DNA from: Clostridia bacterium
GTDB lineage: Bacteria; Bacillota; Clostridia; Oscillospirales; Acutalibacteraceae
Assembly: GCA_017481575.1 (NCBI GenBank)
Contig: JAFUPA010000057.1
Location: 1-64,000, forward strand
Direction of reading: 5' to 3'
DNA length: 64,000 nucleotides
The notes under the pieces are model-generated. The model searched no databases. It was given only the letters and a program-made list of their open reading frames with translations, and was not told where the DNA came from. The position numbers were made by a program, and so were the translations under genes. Shown piece by piece: positions 19,609-30,570 of this stretch. How positions within the stretch are numbered: position 1 is the first letter of the stretch; each line of letters opens with the position of its first letter.

Positions 19609-20628
19609 ATGAAAGCGTTTTTCTCAATCTTTTTTGCAACTTTGGTAGCAGTCTTTAACTTTTTCACAACTGACGGAGCTTTGTGTCAGTTAATGAATAA
19701 AGGTGACATAACGGGCTACAGCGAAACAGTAAAGGCCGATAAAGAATTACCAATACTTTCAACCGACGAAAACGGAGACTTCACGATTCTCCAGTTTACC
19801 GATACTCACTTCACAACAGGAATTTCGTATAACGATGTTTCTGTTATTAAGAAAATGGAGTCACAGGTCAAGGAGTATAACCCCGATCTGGTAATTGTTC
19901 TCGGAGATATGATTGATGACGGTGAGTCGGGAGCTTTCAATAAACAATTTGTTCTTGACAAAGTCGGTACAATGTTTGATGAGCTTGAACAGTATTGGGC
20001 ATATATCCCCGGCAACAACGACGGTATGGCACACGGCACGTCGGCAGATGTAACTGCATATCTTTCGCAGTTTGAATACTGCCTTTGTGCTGATGTTCGG
20101 GATGTTTCGGGCGGAGCACAGTATTCAATAGATATCGAAAATAATGGCACTGTAGTTCATTCGCTCATTTTCCTTGACACAATGGATTATGATAACGAGG
20201 ACGATGAACACATCTACGGCTATGTTCACGCAGACCAGGTCAAATGGTGCGAAAACGAAATAAACGCAAAGCTCGGAAAGTACAGCGATATTTCAATGAG
20301 TGTGTTTATTCACGAAAATACACCTGCGTTTGCCGAAGCTGCACTTTACGGTGAGGCATATCAAGATGGATATTCAACACTTGACGAGGTGCAGGAAAAA
20401 TACAACATTCCTAAAAATAAGCCGCTTGATGAAGTTTTCGAGCGTGCAGGCTGTGTAGGACTTGTTTCTATGGGTCATGTTCATCCGAGTGAAAACAAGT
20501 GCAGTTTTTACAATGGCACCTATTACCATATTACATCACAGACCAAAACAATGAGTTCCCTTGTTACAATTCACACGGGTACAGATAATACAAAAGAAAT
20601 GTATGACTTTGTAAAGATAACAGAATAA
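19609..20628 (+). CDS. Secreted or membrane-anchored metallophosphoesterase
   Basis: This 339-aa calcineurin-like phosphoesterase starts with a hydrophobic signal-like segment (about 2-28). The metal-binding motifs follow in order: FTDTHF, VLGDMIDDGE, GNND and MGHVHPSE. It resembles the Firmicutes proteins that act on extracellular phosphodiester or nucleotide substrates, but the substrate is unknown. It starts 13 bp after the phosphohexomutase gene with AAAGGAAG as ribosome binding site, so it is probably the last gene of that operon, and it ends at the terminator at 20633. Confidence 0.87.
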   Translation: MKAFFSIFFATLVAVFNFFTTDGALCQLMNKGDITGYSETVKADKELPILSTDENGDFTILQFTDTHFTTGISYNDVSVIKKMESQVKEYNPDLVIVLGDMIDDGESGAFNKQFVLDKVGTMFDELEQYWAYIPGNNDGMAHGTSADVTAYLSQFEYCLCADVRDVSGGAQYSIDIENNGTVVHSLIFLDTMDYDNEDDEHIYGYVHADQVKWCENEINAKLGKYSDISMSVFIHENTPAFAEAALYGEAYQDGYSTLDEVQEKYNIPKNKPLDEVFERAGCVGLVSMGHVHPSENKCSFYNGTYYHITSQTKTMSSLVTIHTGTDNTKEMYDFVKITE

Positions 20629-20632
20629 CCCC

Positions 20633-20670
20633 AAGCAGAGAAAGGTATTTACCAATCTCTGCTTTTTTAT
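20633..20670 (+). terminator. Terminator after the metallophosphoesterase gene
   Basis: Stem AAGCAGAGA (20633-20641) with TCTCTGCTT (20656-20664) is followed by a run of six T. Confidence 0.85.
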
Positions 20671-20766
20671 TTTCCAAAAACTGTTTGTTTTATCCCAAAA
20701 GGGGAATACTAGAAAGGGTACATATATTCAAATAAAAATAAATTGTAAAAAATTTCAAATTTCCGC

Positions 20767-20795
20767 TTGACATCTTTTTGAACTTGTACTATAAT
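20767..20795 (+). promoter_or_regulatory. Consensus promoter of rpoB-rpoC
   Basis: TTGACA (20767-20772) and TATAAT (20790-20795) with a 17-bp spacer are preceded by A/T-rich sequence (about 20725-20762) that could act as an UP element. This is a full consensus match, as expected for a highly expressed core operon. Confidence 0.88.
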
Positions 20796-20943
20796 GTTAC
20801 AACTATTATAATGGATTGAAATGTCCTCGAGTATTTTGGGGTAGGGGGAACTACGCTGAAAAATCGGGCAATTTCAGTCGGTTTTTGCAAGTGCTTTTCC
20901 TAATAAACACGGACGAAAATAAAAAGAACGGAGTGGTTAGTCA
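20796..20943 (+). other. rpoB 5' leader (about 140 nt)
   Basis: The untranslated leader contains a G-rich patch (20838-20848) and a weak hairpin, CTGAAA (20856-20861) with TTTCAG (20872-20877), followed by GGTTTTT. It could be a site of leader regulation, but the stem is only 6 bp. It matches no known leader class. The rpoB ribosome binding site is GGAGTGG, just before the ATG. Confidence 0.35.
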
Positions 20944-23900
20944 ATGGTGAATGTTTCTCCCGTTGCAAGGGGTAGCAAGACCAGAATGAGTTTCGGAAAA
21001 ATCAAAGAGGTTATGAGCATGCCAAACCTCATTGAAATCCAGAAAGACTCGTATCAGTGGTTCTTGGATGTCGGCCTTAAAGAGGTTTTCAGAGACATTG
21101 CAGACATTACCGATTACACAGGTAACTGGGTGCTTAAGTTTGTTGATTACCGTATGGACGACAAACCCAAGTATTCTATCAGAGAGTGCAAGGAACGTGA
21201 TACTTCCTATTCTGCACCGATGCGTGTTAAGACCCGTTTGCTTAACAAGGAAACAGGTGTCGTAAAAGAAAGTGAAGTATACATGGGTGATTTCCCGATA
21301 ATGACTGAAAGCGGTACTTTCATCATTAACGGTGCAGAGCGTGCTATTGTTTCACAGCTTGTCCGTTCACCGGGTGTATATTACGATATGACCCACGACA
21401 AGACAGGTAAGGAGCTTTACACAAACACAGTTATTCCCAACCGTGGTGCATGGCTCGAATACGAAACAGACGTTAACGATATTTTCTACGTCCGTATAGA
21501 TAAAAACAGAAAAATTTACATCACAACCTTCATCAGAGCATTGGGTCTCAGCTCAAATACTGAAATCCGTGAGTTCTTCGGTTACGACCCGAGAATCGAG
21601 GCAACACTCGAAAAGGATGAAACACAGAACACAGAAGAAGCTCTTATGGAAGTGTTCAAGAAGCTTCGTCCCGGCGAGCCTGCTACACTTGAAACAGCAC
21701 AGACTCACCTCGACAACCTCTTCTTTGACCCGTATCGTTACGACATTTCAAGAGTCGGCAGATATAAGTACAACAAGAAGCTTTCTCTCTTTGACCGTAT
21801 CGTAGGCACAACCCTTTCACAGCCGGTTGTTGCTCCTCTCACAGGCGAAATCCTTGCTGAAGAGGGTGAGGTAGTTTCAAAGGATAAGGCTATCATCATC
21901 GAGCAGGCAGGCGTAAATGTTGTTTACGTTAAGGTTGCTGACGATAACGAAATCAAGGTTATCTCAAACGGTATGGTTGACATTCAGCCGTACGTTCCCC
22001 AGTTCACAGAGGAACAGCTTGATGAAATCGGCATCAACGAGCAGGTTTCTTTCGCAGTTCTTTCAGAAATTCTTGAAGCTTACGACGGTGACGATGAGGC
22101 TCTTCTTGCAACTCTTAAGGAGCGTTGCAACGACCTTATTCCCAACCACATCACAATTGATGATATCTTTGCTTCAATCAACTATGTTAACTCAATTGCT
22201 TTTGGCGTCGGCAGAACAGACGACATCGACCATCTCGGTAACCGTCGCATCCGTTCAGTCGGTGAGCTTCTCCAGAACCAGTTCCGTATCGGTCTTGCAC
22301 GTATGGAGAGAGTTGTCCGTGAGCGTATGACTCTTCAGGCACAGGAAGAGGAGGATAAGATTACTCCGCAGTCTCTTATCAACATCCGTCCTGTTCTTAT
22401 GGCAATCAAGGAGTTCTTCGGTTCTTCTCCGTTGTCACAGTTTATGGACCAGACAAACCCGCTTGCAGAGCTTACTCACAAGCGTCGTCTTTCAGCACTC
22501 GGCCCCGGCGGTCTTTCACGTGACCGTGCAGGCTTCGAGGTTCGTGACGTTCACTACAGCCACTACGGTCGTATGTGTCCCATTGAAACTCCTGAAGGAC
22601 CCAACATCGGTCTTATCTCTTACCTTGCAACATTTGCAAGAATTAACAAATACGGCTTCATCGAAGCTCCTTACCGTCGTGTTGTTGACGGCAAGGTTCT
22701 TGACGAGGTTGTTTATATGACAGCAGACGAAGAGGACGAGTTCATCGTTGCACAGGCTAACGAGCCTCTCAACGAGGACGGCAGCTTCGCACGCAGAAAG
22801 GTAATGGCTCGTTACCGTGACGAATTCCACGAGATTGACAATTCAAAAGTCAGCTTCATGGACGTTTCACCGAAGATGCTTGTTTCTGTTGCTACAGCTA
22901 TGATTCCTTTCCTTGAGAACGACGACGCAAACCGTGCCCTCATGGGTTCAAACATGCAGCGTCAGGCAGTGCCTCTTCTCAAAACAGATTCTCCCATCGT
23001 TGGTACAGGTATGGAGTACAAGGCAGCAGTTGACTCAGGTACTGTTGTTCTTTGCCGTGACGCAGGTACAGTTATCCACATGAATGCAGATTACGTTGAA
23101 ATCCGCAAGGACGAGGACGGTCAGATTGACAGATATAATCTCACAAAGTTCATGCGTTCAAACCAGGGTACTTGCATCAACCAGAAGCCTATTGTTGAAA
23201 TCGGTCAGCACGTAGATGCAGGCGACGTTATTGCAGACGGCCCCGCTACAGACCACGGTGAGATTTCACTCGGTAAGAACGCTCTCATCGGCTTTATGAC
23301 ATGGGAAGGCTACAACTACGAGGACGCCGTTCTCATTAACGAAAAGCTTGTAAGAGACGACGTTTATACATCAATCCACATTGAAGAATACGAAACAGAG
23401 TCCAGAGATACAAAGCTCGGACCTGAAGAAATTACAAGAGACATCCCCAACGTCGGTGATGACGCTCTTAAGGACCTTGACGACAGAGGTATCATCCGCA
23501 TCGGTGCAGAGGTTCATTCAGGCGACATCCTCGTTGGTAAGGTTACACCTAAGGGTGAAACAGAGCTTACTCCCGAAGAGAGACTTCTCCGTGCAATCTT
23601 CGGCGAAAAGGCTAAGGAAGTCCGTGACACTTCACTCAGAGTTCCGCACGGTGAGTACGGTATCGTTGTTAATGTTGAAGTGTTCACAAGAGAAAACTCT
23701 GACGAGTTGAGCCCGGGCGTCAACAAGGTTGTTCGCTGCTACATCGCACAGAAGCGTAAGCTTTCAGTCGGTGACAAGATGGCCGGTCGTCACGGTAACA
23801 AGGGTGTTGTTTCACGCATCCTTCCGCAGGAGGATATGCCTTTCCTTGAGGACGGCACTCCGCTTGACATCGTTCTTAACCCCCTCGGCGTTCCTTCCCG

Positions 23901-24690
23901 AATGAACATCGGTCAGGTTCTCGAGGTTAACCTCGGCTTTGCAGCACGTCATCTCGGCTGGAAGGTTATGACACCTGTCTTTGACGGTGCTCACGAGGAA
24001 GATATCAGAGCTGCACTTCGTGAAGCAGGTCTTCGTGAAGACGGTAAGTCAATCCTTATTGACGGCCGTACAGGACGCAGATTTGATAACCCTGTTACAG
24101 TAGGTATAATGTATTACCTCAAGCTGTTGCACCTTGTTGATGATAAGATTCACGCACGTTCAACAGGTCCGTACTCACTTGTTACACAGCAGCCCTTGGG
24201 CGGTAAAGCTCAGTTCGGCGGCCAGCGTTTCGGTGAAATGGAAGTTTGGGCACTTGAAGCTTACGGTGCAGCATATACTCTTCAGGAAATTCTTACAGTT
24301 AAGTCTGACGACGTTGTTGGTCGTGTTAAGACTTATGAGGCTATTGTTAAGGGCAACAATGTTCCCCAGTCGGGTATCCCCGAGTCCTTTAAGGTTCTTG
24401 TTAAGGAGCTTCAGTCACTCGGTCTTGATGTTCGTGTATACGATAAGGACCAGCAGGAGATTGACCTTAAGCAGAACTTCGACGACGATATGGGCTTTGC
24501 TCCTTCTGATGACAAGGCATTCACTCATGTAAACGATGCCGAGAGTGCAGAAGGCTACGAGCTTGAGGACGAAGAGGGTAATCCCATCGCAAGCGAAGAG
24601 GAAACAGACGAATTCGCAGATATGTTTGAAGAAAGCTACGAAACCGAAGATTACGGTATGGATGCTGAAGGCGACTACGATTACGAATAA
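20944..24690 (+). CDS. rpoB: RNA polymerase beta subunit
   Basis: This 1248-aa core subunit of RNA polymerase forms the catalytic cleft with RpoC. Conserved segments include the rifampicin pocket ([20 protein letters not shown], about residue 498), [11 protein letters not shown] and [12 protein letters not shown]. The rifampicin pocket has wild-type Gln, Asp, His, Arg and Ser residues, so it looks drug-sensitive. The last 70 residues are a Glu/Asp-rich tail. It has its own promoter and leader, and rpoC follows 60 bp later. The usual rplJ-rplL genes are not upstream. Confidence 0.98.
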   Translation: MVNVSPVARGSKTRMSFGKIKEVMSMPNLIEIQKDSYQWFLDVGLKEVFRDIADITDYTGNWVLKFVDYRMDDKPKYSIRECKERDTSYSAPMRVKTRLLNKETGVVKESEVYMGDFPIMTESGTFIINGAERAIVSQLVRSPGVYYDMTHDKTGKELYTNTVIPNRGAWLEYETDVNDIFYVRIDKNRKIYITTFIRALGLSSNTEIREFFGYDPRIEATLEKDETQNTEEALMEVFKKLRPGEPATLETAQTHLDNLFFDPYRYDISRVGRYKYNKKLSLFDRIVGTTLSQPVVAPLTGEILAEEGEVVSKDKAIIIEQAGVNVVYVKVADDNEIKVISNGMVDIQPYVPQFTEEQLDEIGINEQVSFAVLSEILEAYDGDDEALLATLKERCNDLIPNHITIDDIFASINYVNSIAFGVGRTDDIDHLGNRRIRSVGELLQNQFRIGLARMERVVRERMTLQAQEEEDKITPQSLINIRPVLMAIKEFFGSSPLSQFMDQTNPLAELTHKRRLSALGPGGLSRDRAGFEVRDVHYSHYGRMCPIETPEGPNIGLISYLATFARINKYGFIEAPYRRVVDGKVLDEVVYMTADEEDEFIVAQANEPLNEDGSFARRKVMARYRDEFHEIDNSKVSFMDVSPKMLVSVATAMIPFLENDDANRALMGSNMQRQAVPLLKTDSPIVGTGMEYKAAVDSGTVVLCRDAGTVIHMNADYVEIRKDEDGQIDRYNLTKFMRSNQGTCINQKPIVEIGQHVDAGDVIADGPATDHGEISLGKNALIGFMTWEGYNYEDAVLINEKLVRDDVYTSIHIEEYETESRDTKLGPEEITRDIPNVGDDALKDLDDRGIIRIGAEVHSGDILVGKVTPKGETELTPEERLLRAIFGEKAKEVRDTSLRVPHGEYGIVVNVEVFTRENSDELSPGVNKVVRCYIAQKRKLSVGDKMAGRHGNKGVVSRILPQEDMPFLEDGTPLDIVLNPLGVPSRMNIGQVLEVNLGFAARHLGWKVMTPVFDGAHEEDIRAALREAGLREDGKSILIDGRTGRRFDNPVTVGIMYYLKLLHLVDDKIHARSTGPYSLVTQQPLGGKAQFGGQRFGEMEVWALEAYGAAYTLQEILTVKSDDVVGRVKTYEAIVKGNNVPQSGIPESFKVLVKELQSLGLDVRVYDKDQQEIDLKQNFDDDMGFAPSDDKAFTHVNDAESAEGYELEDEEGNPIASEEETDEFADMFEESYETEDYGMDAEGDYDYE

Positions 24691-24750
24691 TCCCACGCTT
24701 GTATTTTAAGAGTAGAATTCACATAGATTTAAGGAAAAGGGGCAGTCATT

Positions 24751-27700
24751 TTGGAAAACAATACCTTTGAATCAATAAAAATCGGACTCGCTTCACCTGA
24801 CCAGATAAGAGAATGGTCTTACGGTGAGGTTACAAAGCCCGAAACTATAAACTACCGTACCCTTAAGCCCGAAAAAGACGGTCTTTTCTGCGAAAGAATT
24901 TTCGGACCCACAAAGGACTGGGAATGTCACTGCGGCAAGTACAAGAGAGTACGCCATAAGGGCATTGTCTGCGACCGATGCGGCGTTGAAGTTACAAAAG
25001 CAAAGGTTCGCCGTGAACGTATGGGTCACATTGAGCTCGCAGCTCCCGTTTCACACATCTGGTACTTTAAGGGTATCCCGTCAAGAATAGGTCTTGTTCT
25101 TGACGTAACACCTCGAAATCTTGAAAAGGTGCTTTATTTCTCATCATACATTGTTACCGATCCCGGTGACACACCGCTAGAGAAGAAGCAGATTCTTGAT
25201 GAAAAAGCTTACACGGAATACCGTGAAAGATATGAGGACGACTTCAAGGCAGGTATGGGTGCAGAGGCTATTAAGGAACTTCTTTCAGAGGTTGACCTTG
25301 AAGCTCTCTCACAGGAACTGCGTGAGGAGCTCAACAGCTCTTCAGGTCAGAAGAGAGCAAAGGCTCTCAAGCGTCTTGAGGTAATCGAGGCATTCCGTAC
25401 ATCAGGCAACAAGCCCGAGTGGATGATCCTCGATGTAGTTCCCGTTATCCCGCCCGAAATCAGACCTATGGTTCAGCTCGACGGTGGTCGTTTCGCAACA
25501 TCAGACCTTAACGACCTTTACCGCCGTGTTATCAACCGTAACAACCGTCTTAAGAAGCTTCTTGAGCTCGGTGCACCCGACATCATCGTCCGCAACGAGA
25601 AGAGAATGCTCCAGGAGGCTGTCGATGCACTTATCGACAACGGCCGCCGTGGACGTCCTGTTACAGGTCCGAGCAACAGAGCACTCAAGTCACTTTCAGA
25701 TATGCTTAAGGGTAAGCAGGGTCGTTTCCGTCAGAACCTTCTCGGTAAGCGTGTTGACTATTCAGGTCGTTCGGTTATCGTTGTTGGTCCCGAGCTCAAG
25801 CTCTATCAGTGCGGTCTTCCCAAGGAAATGGCACTTGAACTCTTCAAGCCCTTCGTAATGAAGCGTCTTGTTGAAACTGAAAAGGCAGGTAACGTTAAGT
25901 CTGCAAGAAAGATGGTTGAAAAGGCACATCCCGAGGTTTGGGACGCACTTGAAATTGTTATCAAAGACCATCCCGTAATGCTCAACCGTGCTCCGACACT
26001 TCACAGACTCGGTATTCAGGCATTTGAGCCCGTTCTCGTAGAGGGCAGAGCTATCAAACTTCATCCGCTTGTATGTACAGCTTTCAACGCTGACTTCGAC
26101 GGTGACCAGATGGCTGTTCACGTTCCTCTTTCAGCAGAAGCACAGGCAGAGGCTCGTTTCCTTATGCTTGCTGCTAACAACCTTCTCAAACCCTCCGACG
26201 GACGTCCTGTTGCAGTTCCGACACAGGATATGATCCTCGGTTCATATTACCTCACACTCGAAAAGCCGGGCGAACCCGGTGAAGGCAAGGCTTTCCGCAG
26301 CGTTGATGAAGCAACTATGGCTTACGACGACGGAACAATTACACTTCACTCTTCAATCAAGGTTCGTATGACAAAGACAATCAACGGTGTTGAGTACACA
26401 AGACTTGTTCCGACAACTCTCGGTAAGATTATCTTTAACAACCCCATTCCGCAGGACCTTGGCTTTGTTGAGCGTAATCCCGAAGATATCGACAGTATGT
26501 TCCGCCTTGAGGTTGAATTCCTTGTTAAGAAGGGTAACCTCGGTAAGATTATCGACAAGTGTATCCGTGTTCACGGTACAGCAGTTGCTGCAGAAATGCT
26601 CGATAACATCAAGGCACAGGGTTACAAGCACTCTACACGAAGCGGTATCACCGTTGCCGTATGTGATGCTACAATCCCGCCGAAGAAGGCTGAACTTCTT
26701 GCAGAAGCAGAAGCAAAGATTGATAAAATCAACAGAAACTATGACCGTGGTCTTATCACAAACTCCGAGCGTTCAGACAGAGTTATCGAAGTCTGGGAGG
26801 CTTGTACACAGGAGGTTGCTAAGGAACTCAAGGCAAACTTCGACAAGTACAACCCCATCAATATGATGCTTGACTCCGGTGCCCGTGGTAACGATTCACA
26901 GCTTCGTCAGCTCGCAGGTATGCGTGGTCTTATCGCTAACACAGCAGGTAAGACAATCGAAGTACCCATCAAGGCTAACTACCGTGAAGGTCTTAATATT
27001 CTTGAATACTTCATTTCTTCCCGTGGTGCTCGTAAGGGTCTTGCCGATACAGCTCTTCGTACAGCTGACTCAGGTTACCTTACACGTCGTCTTGTTGACG
27101 TTTCGCAGGAATGTATCATCCACGATGAAGACTGCGGATGTAACGAAGGTATTGAGGTTTACGACATCTTCCACGGCAACAGAAAGATTGTTGACCTCGC
27201 AGAGCGTCTCACAGGCCGTTATCTTCTTAACGATTATATCGATACAGATACAGGCGAAGTTATCATGACAAAGGATAAGATGATGACTGACGTCGAGGCA
27301 AAGATTGTTGCTGACCACGCAAAGGCAAAGCAACAGGCTAAAATTGAAGCAGGCGAGGCAGAGGAAGGTTCAGTTGCTTCCGTTGTTATCCGTTCACTTC
27401 TTACCTGTAAGGCAGAGCACGGCGTATGTATCAAGTGCTACGGTTCAAACCTTGCAACAGGTGAGCCTGTAACAGTCGGTGAGGCTGTAGGTATCATCGC
27501 CGCACAGTCAATCGGTGAGCCCGGTACACAGCTTACAATGAGAACGTTCCATACAGGTGGTGCCAAGGACGCAGGCGATATCACACAGGGTCTTCCTCGT
27601 ATCGAAGAGCTCTTCGAAGCAAGAAAGCCCAAGTCACTTGCAATCCTTTCTGAAATTTCAGGCATTGTTTCCTTCGAGGAAATCAAGAAGAGCCGCCACG

Positions 27701-28365
27701 TTGTTATCACAGATAACGAAAACGGCGAATCAAAGGCATATCTTATTCCTTACGGCTTCCGTGAAATCGTTAAGGAAGGCGACAAGGTTACAAAGGGTCA
27801 GGCACTTACAGACGGTGCTCCCAACCCGCACGACATTCTTGCTATCCGTGGCGTTGAGGCTGTTCACGATTACCTTATCCGTGAAGTTCAGAGAACATAC
27901 CGTACACAGGGTGTTGATATCAACGACAAGCACATCGAGGTTATTGTTCGTCAGATGATGCGTAAGGTCAAGATTGATGACGCAGGTGATACAAACTTCC
28001 TTCCTGGTTCAGTTGTTGAGAAGCACGAGTTCTATTCAGCTAACGACAAGGTTAAGGCACAGGCAGAAGCCGAGGGTAAGGAGCCTAACTATGCAACATG
28101 CATCCCGACACTTATGGGTATCACAAAGGCTTCACTTGCAACAGAGTCCTTCCTTTCAGCAGCATCCTTCCAGGAAACAACACGTGTTCTTACAGATGCC
28201 GCTATCAAGGGTAAGACAGACCCGCTTATGGGACTTAAGGAAAATGTTATCATCGGTAAGCTTCTTCCGTCAGGTACAGGTATGAAGTGCTACTCCGAGG
28301 TACAGCTTAAGAAAAAGGAAGACGCTCCCAACACAGTAATGGCAGACCTTCTTCCTATTGAATAA
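24751..28365 (+). CDS. rpoC: RNA polymerase beta' subunit
   Basis: This 1204-aa catalytic subunit has the N-terminal zinc ribbon ([20 protein letters not shown]) and the catalytic magnesium motif NADFDGD at residues 446-452, with the trigger-loop and bridge-helix region further on ([19 protein letters not shown]). A second zinc-binding cysteine set ([19 protein letters not shown]) is present. The start is TTG, preceded by AAAAGGGG. Length fits clostridial RpoC without large inserts. A strong terminator follows, so rpoBC is a two-gene unit here. Confidence 0.98.
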   Translation: MENNTFESIKIGLASPDQIREWSYGEVTKPETINYRTLKPEKDGLFCERIFGPTKDWECHCGKYKRVRHKGIVCDRCGVEVTKAKVRRERMGHIELAAPVSHIWYFKGIPSRIGLVLDVTPRNLEKVLYFSSYIVTDPGDTPLEKKQILDEKAYTEYRERYEDDFKAGMGAEAIKELLSEVDLEALSQELREELNSSSGQKRAKALKRLEVIEAFRTSGNKPEWMILDVVPVIPPEIRPMVQLDGGRFATSDLNDLYRRVINRNNRLKKLLELGAPDIIVRNEKRMLQEAVDALIDNGRRGRPVTGPSNRALKSLSDMLKGKQGRFRQNLLGKRVDYSGRSVIVVGPELKLYQCGLPKEMALELFKPFVMKRLVETEKAGNVKSARKMVEKAHPEVWDALEIVIKDHPVMLNRAPTLHRLGIQAFEPVLVEGRAIKLHPLVCTAFNADFDGDQMAVHVPLSAEAQAEARFLMLAANNLLKPSDGRPVAVPTQDMILGSYYLTLEKPGEPGEGKAFRSVDEATMAYDDGTITLHSSIKVRMTKTINGVEYTRLVPTTLGKIIFNNPIPQDLGFVERNPEDIDSMFRLEVEFLVKKGNLGKIIDKCIRVHGTAVAAEMLDNIKAQGYKHSTRSGITVAVCDATIPPKKAELLAEAEAKIDKINRNYDRGLITNSERSDRVIEVWEACTQEVAKELKANFDKYNPINMMLDSGARGNDSQLRQLAGMRGLIANTAGKTIEVPIKANYREGLNILEYFISSRGARKGLADTALRTADSGYLTRRLVDVSQECIIHDEDCGCNEGIEVYDIFHGNRKIVDLAERLTGRYLLNDYIDTDTGEVIMTKDKMMTDVEAKIVADHAKAKQQAKIEAGEAEEGSVASVVIRSLLTCKAEHGVCIKCYGSNLATGEPVTVGEAVGIIAAQSIGEPGTQLTMRTFHTGGAKDAGDITQGLPRIEELFEARKPKSLAILSEISGIVSFEEIKKSRHVVITDNENGESKAYLIPYGFREIVKEGDKVTKGQALTDGAPNPHDILAIRGVEAVHDYLIREVQRTYRTQGVDINDKHIEVIVRQMMRKVKIDDAGDTNFLPGSVVEKHEFYSANDKVKAQAEAEGKEPNYATCIPTLMGITKASLATESFLSAASFQETTRVLTDAAIKGKTDPLMGLKENVIIGKLLPSGTGMKCYSEVQLKKKEDAPNTVMADLLPIE

Positions 28366-28380
28366 TAAAAATATCTTTTT

Positions 28381-28415
28381 ACACCATACTTCGAAAGAGG
28401 TATGGTGTTTTTTTG
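28381..28415 (+). terminator. Terminator of rpoBC
   Basis: Stem ACACCATAC (28381-28389) with GTATGGTGT (28400-28408) is followed by a T run of about eight. Confidence 0.9.
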
Positions 28416-28487
28416 TTTTATTTCCAATTTTTTCCTGTTTTAGAAATATTTTAGCAAAAAATTTTCGTAAAAATCCTCTTAATTTTA

Positions 28488-28516
28488 TTGACAATTGGAT
28501 GTGTAGGCATTATAAT
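28488..28516 (+). promoter_or_regulatory. Consensus promoter of the mraZ/dcw cluster
   Basis: TTGACA (28488-28493) and TATAAT (28511-28516) with a 17-bp spacer lie about 55 bp ahead of mraZ. Confidence 0.85.
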
Positions 28517-28517
28517 A

Positions 28518-28532
28518 TGGATGTAAATGGAG
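28518..28532 (+). promoter_or_regulatory. Possible MraZ operator repeats
   Basis: TGGAT (28518-28522) and TGGAG (28528-28532) are direct repeats 10 bp apart, just downstream of the -10 element. MraZ represses its own promoter in other bacteria by binding TGG-containing direct repeats at a 10-bp period in this position. Only two units are visible, so this is tentative. Confidence 0.3.
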
Positions 28533-28571
28533 TAATTAGCATTAAATTTGATATGAAATGGAGGAATTTTG

Positions 28572-29009
28572 ATGCAGGAAAAGCGAAATATGCACTTTAA
28601 TGGCGAGTATTTCCATTCGATTGACTCGAACAATCGTGTAATTATGCCTGCAAAAATCAAAGATGCCCTCAACGGTCAAGGCTTTACCATTTACCACAGA
28701 CCCAACGAAAAATGCTTGAGACTTTATATCACCTCCGAGTGGGATGATATGGTTTACAAGATTGCTTATGCCGATGACGGGGTTGACAGAACAGATCTTC
28801 AATGGCATTTTTCAGTTAATTCAAAAAAATATGATCTCGATGCACAGGGCAGATTTGTTATTCCACCCAAGTTTATCGAGGCGGCAGGACTAAAAAAGGA
28901 AATCGTTACAATCGGTATCGGTCCCCGAGCAGAAATCTGGGATAAGCAGGCTTATGAAGAGAAGCTTCGTGAAGCAGATAAGATTGTTAATGTTGTATTG
29001 CCGTTCTGA
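28572..29009 (+). CDS. mraZ: Transcriptional regulator MraZ
   Basis: This 145-aa protein has two AbrB-like halves and controls the division and cell-wall cluster in other bacteria. The second half keeps the family motif (DAQGRFVIPPKF); in the first half the usual DxKGR is changed to DSNNR. The ATG at 28572 follows GGAGG by 7 nt; the TTG at 28569 is too close. Its stop overlaps the rsmH ATG. It is the first gene of the cluster after a consensus promoter. Confidence 0.92.
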   Translation: MQEKRNMHFNGEYFHSIDSNNRVIMPAKIKDALNGQGFTIYHRPNEKCLRLYITSEWDDMVYKIAYADDGVDRTDLQWHFSVNSKKYDLDAQGRFVIPPKFIEAAGLKKEIVTIGIGPRAEIWDKQAYEEKLREADKIVNVVLPF

Positions 29010-29932
29010 TGTCAGATTTCAACCATATTCCCGTTCTTTTTTGTGAAACTGTCGATGCGCTTAACATAAAGCCCGACGGAATTTATGTCGATTGCACAGC
29101 AGGGGGCGGCGGACACAGTGCCGCAGTTGCCGAAAAGCTTACAACAGGCAGACTTATTTCAATCGACCAGGATCCTGAAGCAATTGCTACATTGCAAAAA
29201 CGCTTTGCGGATAATCCGAAGGTAACCGTTGTTCACGACAATTTCGTCAACATTAAATCAGTTCTCAGCAACCTCGGCATCATCGGTGTCGACGGTGTGA
29301 TGGCGGATTTGGGCGTTAGTTCCCATCAACTCGACACCGATGCCAGGGGTTTTTCTTTCCATAAAGACGCTCCGCTCGATATGCGAATGTCAATGAGCGG
29401 TATCAGCGCAAAGGATATTGTAAATAACGCCTCCGAAAGCGAATTAAGACGCATTATTTATACCTACGGTGAGGAAAAATTTGCACCGTCAATCGCAAAA
29501 AATATCGTAAAATCAAGGCAGATAAAGCCTATAGAAACCACCTTTGAGTTGGTTGAGATAATCAAAAATTCTATGCCGATGAAAGCAAAGCGTGACGGCC
29601 ATCCCGCCCGTAAAACCTTCCAGGCATTAAGAATTGAAGTCAACGGAGAGCTTGATAAGCTCAGCAAGGCACTCGACGATATGTTCGATGTGCTCAATCC
29701 CTCAGGCAGATTGGCAATAATCACTTTCCATTCTCTGGAGGACAGGATAGTAAAAAAACGTTTCAATACCTTTTGCGAGGGCTGTACTTGTCCGTCAGAG
29801 TTTCCGGTTTGTGTGTGCGGCAAAAAGCCGAAAGGGAAATTACCGTTCAAGTCAAAAGCACCGACAGTCTCTGAAGTTGACGAGAATTTCAGAGCTCACA
29901 GTGCAAGACTTCGCTCGGTAGAGAAAATTTAA
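29009..29932 (+). CDS. rsmH: 16S rRNA (cytosine1402-N4)-methyltransferase
   Basis: This 307-aa SAM-dependent enzyme methylates C1402 of 16S rRNA in the decoding centre. It starts with HIPVLFCETVDAL, has the SAM motif DCTAGGGGHS, and contains the family segments DLGVSSHQLD and ARKTFQALRIEVN. Its ATG overlaps the mraZ stop. A cysteine cluster near the end (CEGCTCPSEFPVCVCG) could bind a metal, as in other members. Confidence 0.96.
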   Translation: MSDFNHIPVLFCETVDALNIKPDGIYVDCTAGGGGHSAAVAEKLTTGRLISIDQDPEAIATLQKRFADNPKVTVVHDNFVNIKSVLSNLGIIGVDGVMADLGVSSHQLDTDARGFSFHKDAPLDMRMSMSGISAKDIVNNASESELRRIIYTYGEEKFAPSIAKNIVKSRQIKPIETTFELVEIIKNSMPMKAKRDGHPARKTFQALRIEVNGELDKLSKALDDMFDVLNPSGRLAIITFHSLEDRIVKKRFNTFCEGCTCPSEFPVCVCGKKPKGKLPFKSKAPTVSEVDENFRAHSARLRSVEKI

Positions 29933-29979
29933 GGAAGAGAAAATAAAAGTAGTTTAAATTCAGAAAGGAGCTGACGGTC

Positions 29980-30438
29980 ATGGCAAACGAGAATTTTGCA
30001 CTTGATCTTGATTTGTTCGATGTCCAAAAAAGCGGATATGTTCCTCAGCAGGAAACTCCGAAAATTAAAATACAAAAGCCGAAGCTCCTTGAGCCAAAGC
30101 CCGTTAGCAGAGCTGAAGTTGAGAGCGAGACACGTGAAAGCCGTAAGATGGCAGTAAGAGCATGCACATTTGCTCTTGTTGCACTTCTGATGATTGGCTC
30201 GCTTATCTTCTGCCGTGTTGAATACACCAATTATCAATTGGATCTCAACAGCGCACAGAGCGAATTGAGCATTGCACAGAGCGAAAACATTGCTTTGCAG
30301 ATGAAATATAATTCAATGATGTCTATTGATAAGGTGGAGGAGTACGCACAGTCAAAGCTGGGTATGGTTAAAAGAGAAAGCTATCAGATAAGCTATTTTG
30401 ATATCTCCGATGAGGGCGGAGCTCAGTTAACACAATGA
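29980..30438 (+). CDS. ftsL: FtsL-like / septum formation initiator protein
   Basis: This 152-aa bitopic protein has a cytoplasmic start of about 60 residues, one membrane helix (about 58-78) and a coiled coil with heptads (about 80-115), ending in a domain with VEEYAQSKLGMVKRE. This fold and its place between rsmH and the division PBP identify the FtsL position of the cluster. It would act with FtsQ/DivIB and FtsB-like proteins to activate septal wall synthesis. Sequence is poorly conserved in this family, so the name rests mainly on context. Ribosome binding site is AAAGGAG. Confidence 0.8.
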   Translation: MANENFALDLDLFDVQKSGYVPQQETPKIKIQKPKLLEPKPVSRAEVESETRESRKMAVRACTFALVALLMIGSLIFCRVEYTNYQLDLNSAQSELSIAQSENIALQMKYNSMMSIDKVEEYAQSKLGMVKRESYQISYFDISDEGGAQLTQ

Positions 30439-30486
30439 TGATGTATAGTACAAGTTATTCTGAACATATCATTATATGAGATGAAA

Positions 30487-30510
30487 AAGGGCGGATTTTT
30501 ATCCGCCCTT
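30487..30510 (+). promoter_or_regulatory. Stable hairpin between ftsL and the PBP gene
   Basis: AAGGGCGGAT (30487-30496) pairs perfectly with ATCCGCCCTT (30501-30510) around a TTTT loop. It lacks an immediate T run, so it may be a weak terminator, RNA processing site or mRNA stabiliser that sets expression of the downstream genes. Confidence 0.5.
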
Positions 30511-30570
30511 AGAGTGATTTTATAGAGATAAATTTAAATTCGATTTTTTTACGGAAAGGAAGAGTAAGCG

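Noticed and set aside
20796..20943. Riboswitch or T-box in the rpoB leader
   Set aside because: No T-box sequence, known aptamer core or strong terminator is visible; only a weak 6-bp hairpin is present.
22516..22830. Minus-strand open frames within rpoB, rpoC, adhE and other long genes
   Set aside because: These are shadows of strongly conserved genes in the opposite strand, without ribosome binding sites or recognisable products.
30439..30570. Possible end of operon at the hairpin between ftsL and the PBP
   Set aside because: The hairpin has no T run directly after it and no new consensus promoter is visible before the PBP start, so a full stop of transcription is not supported.
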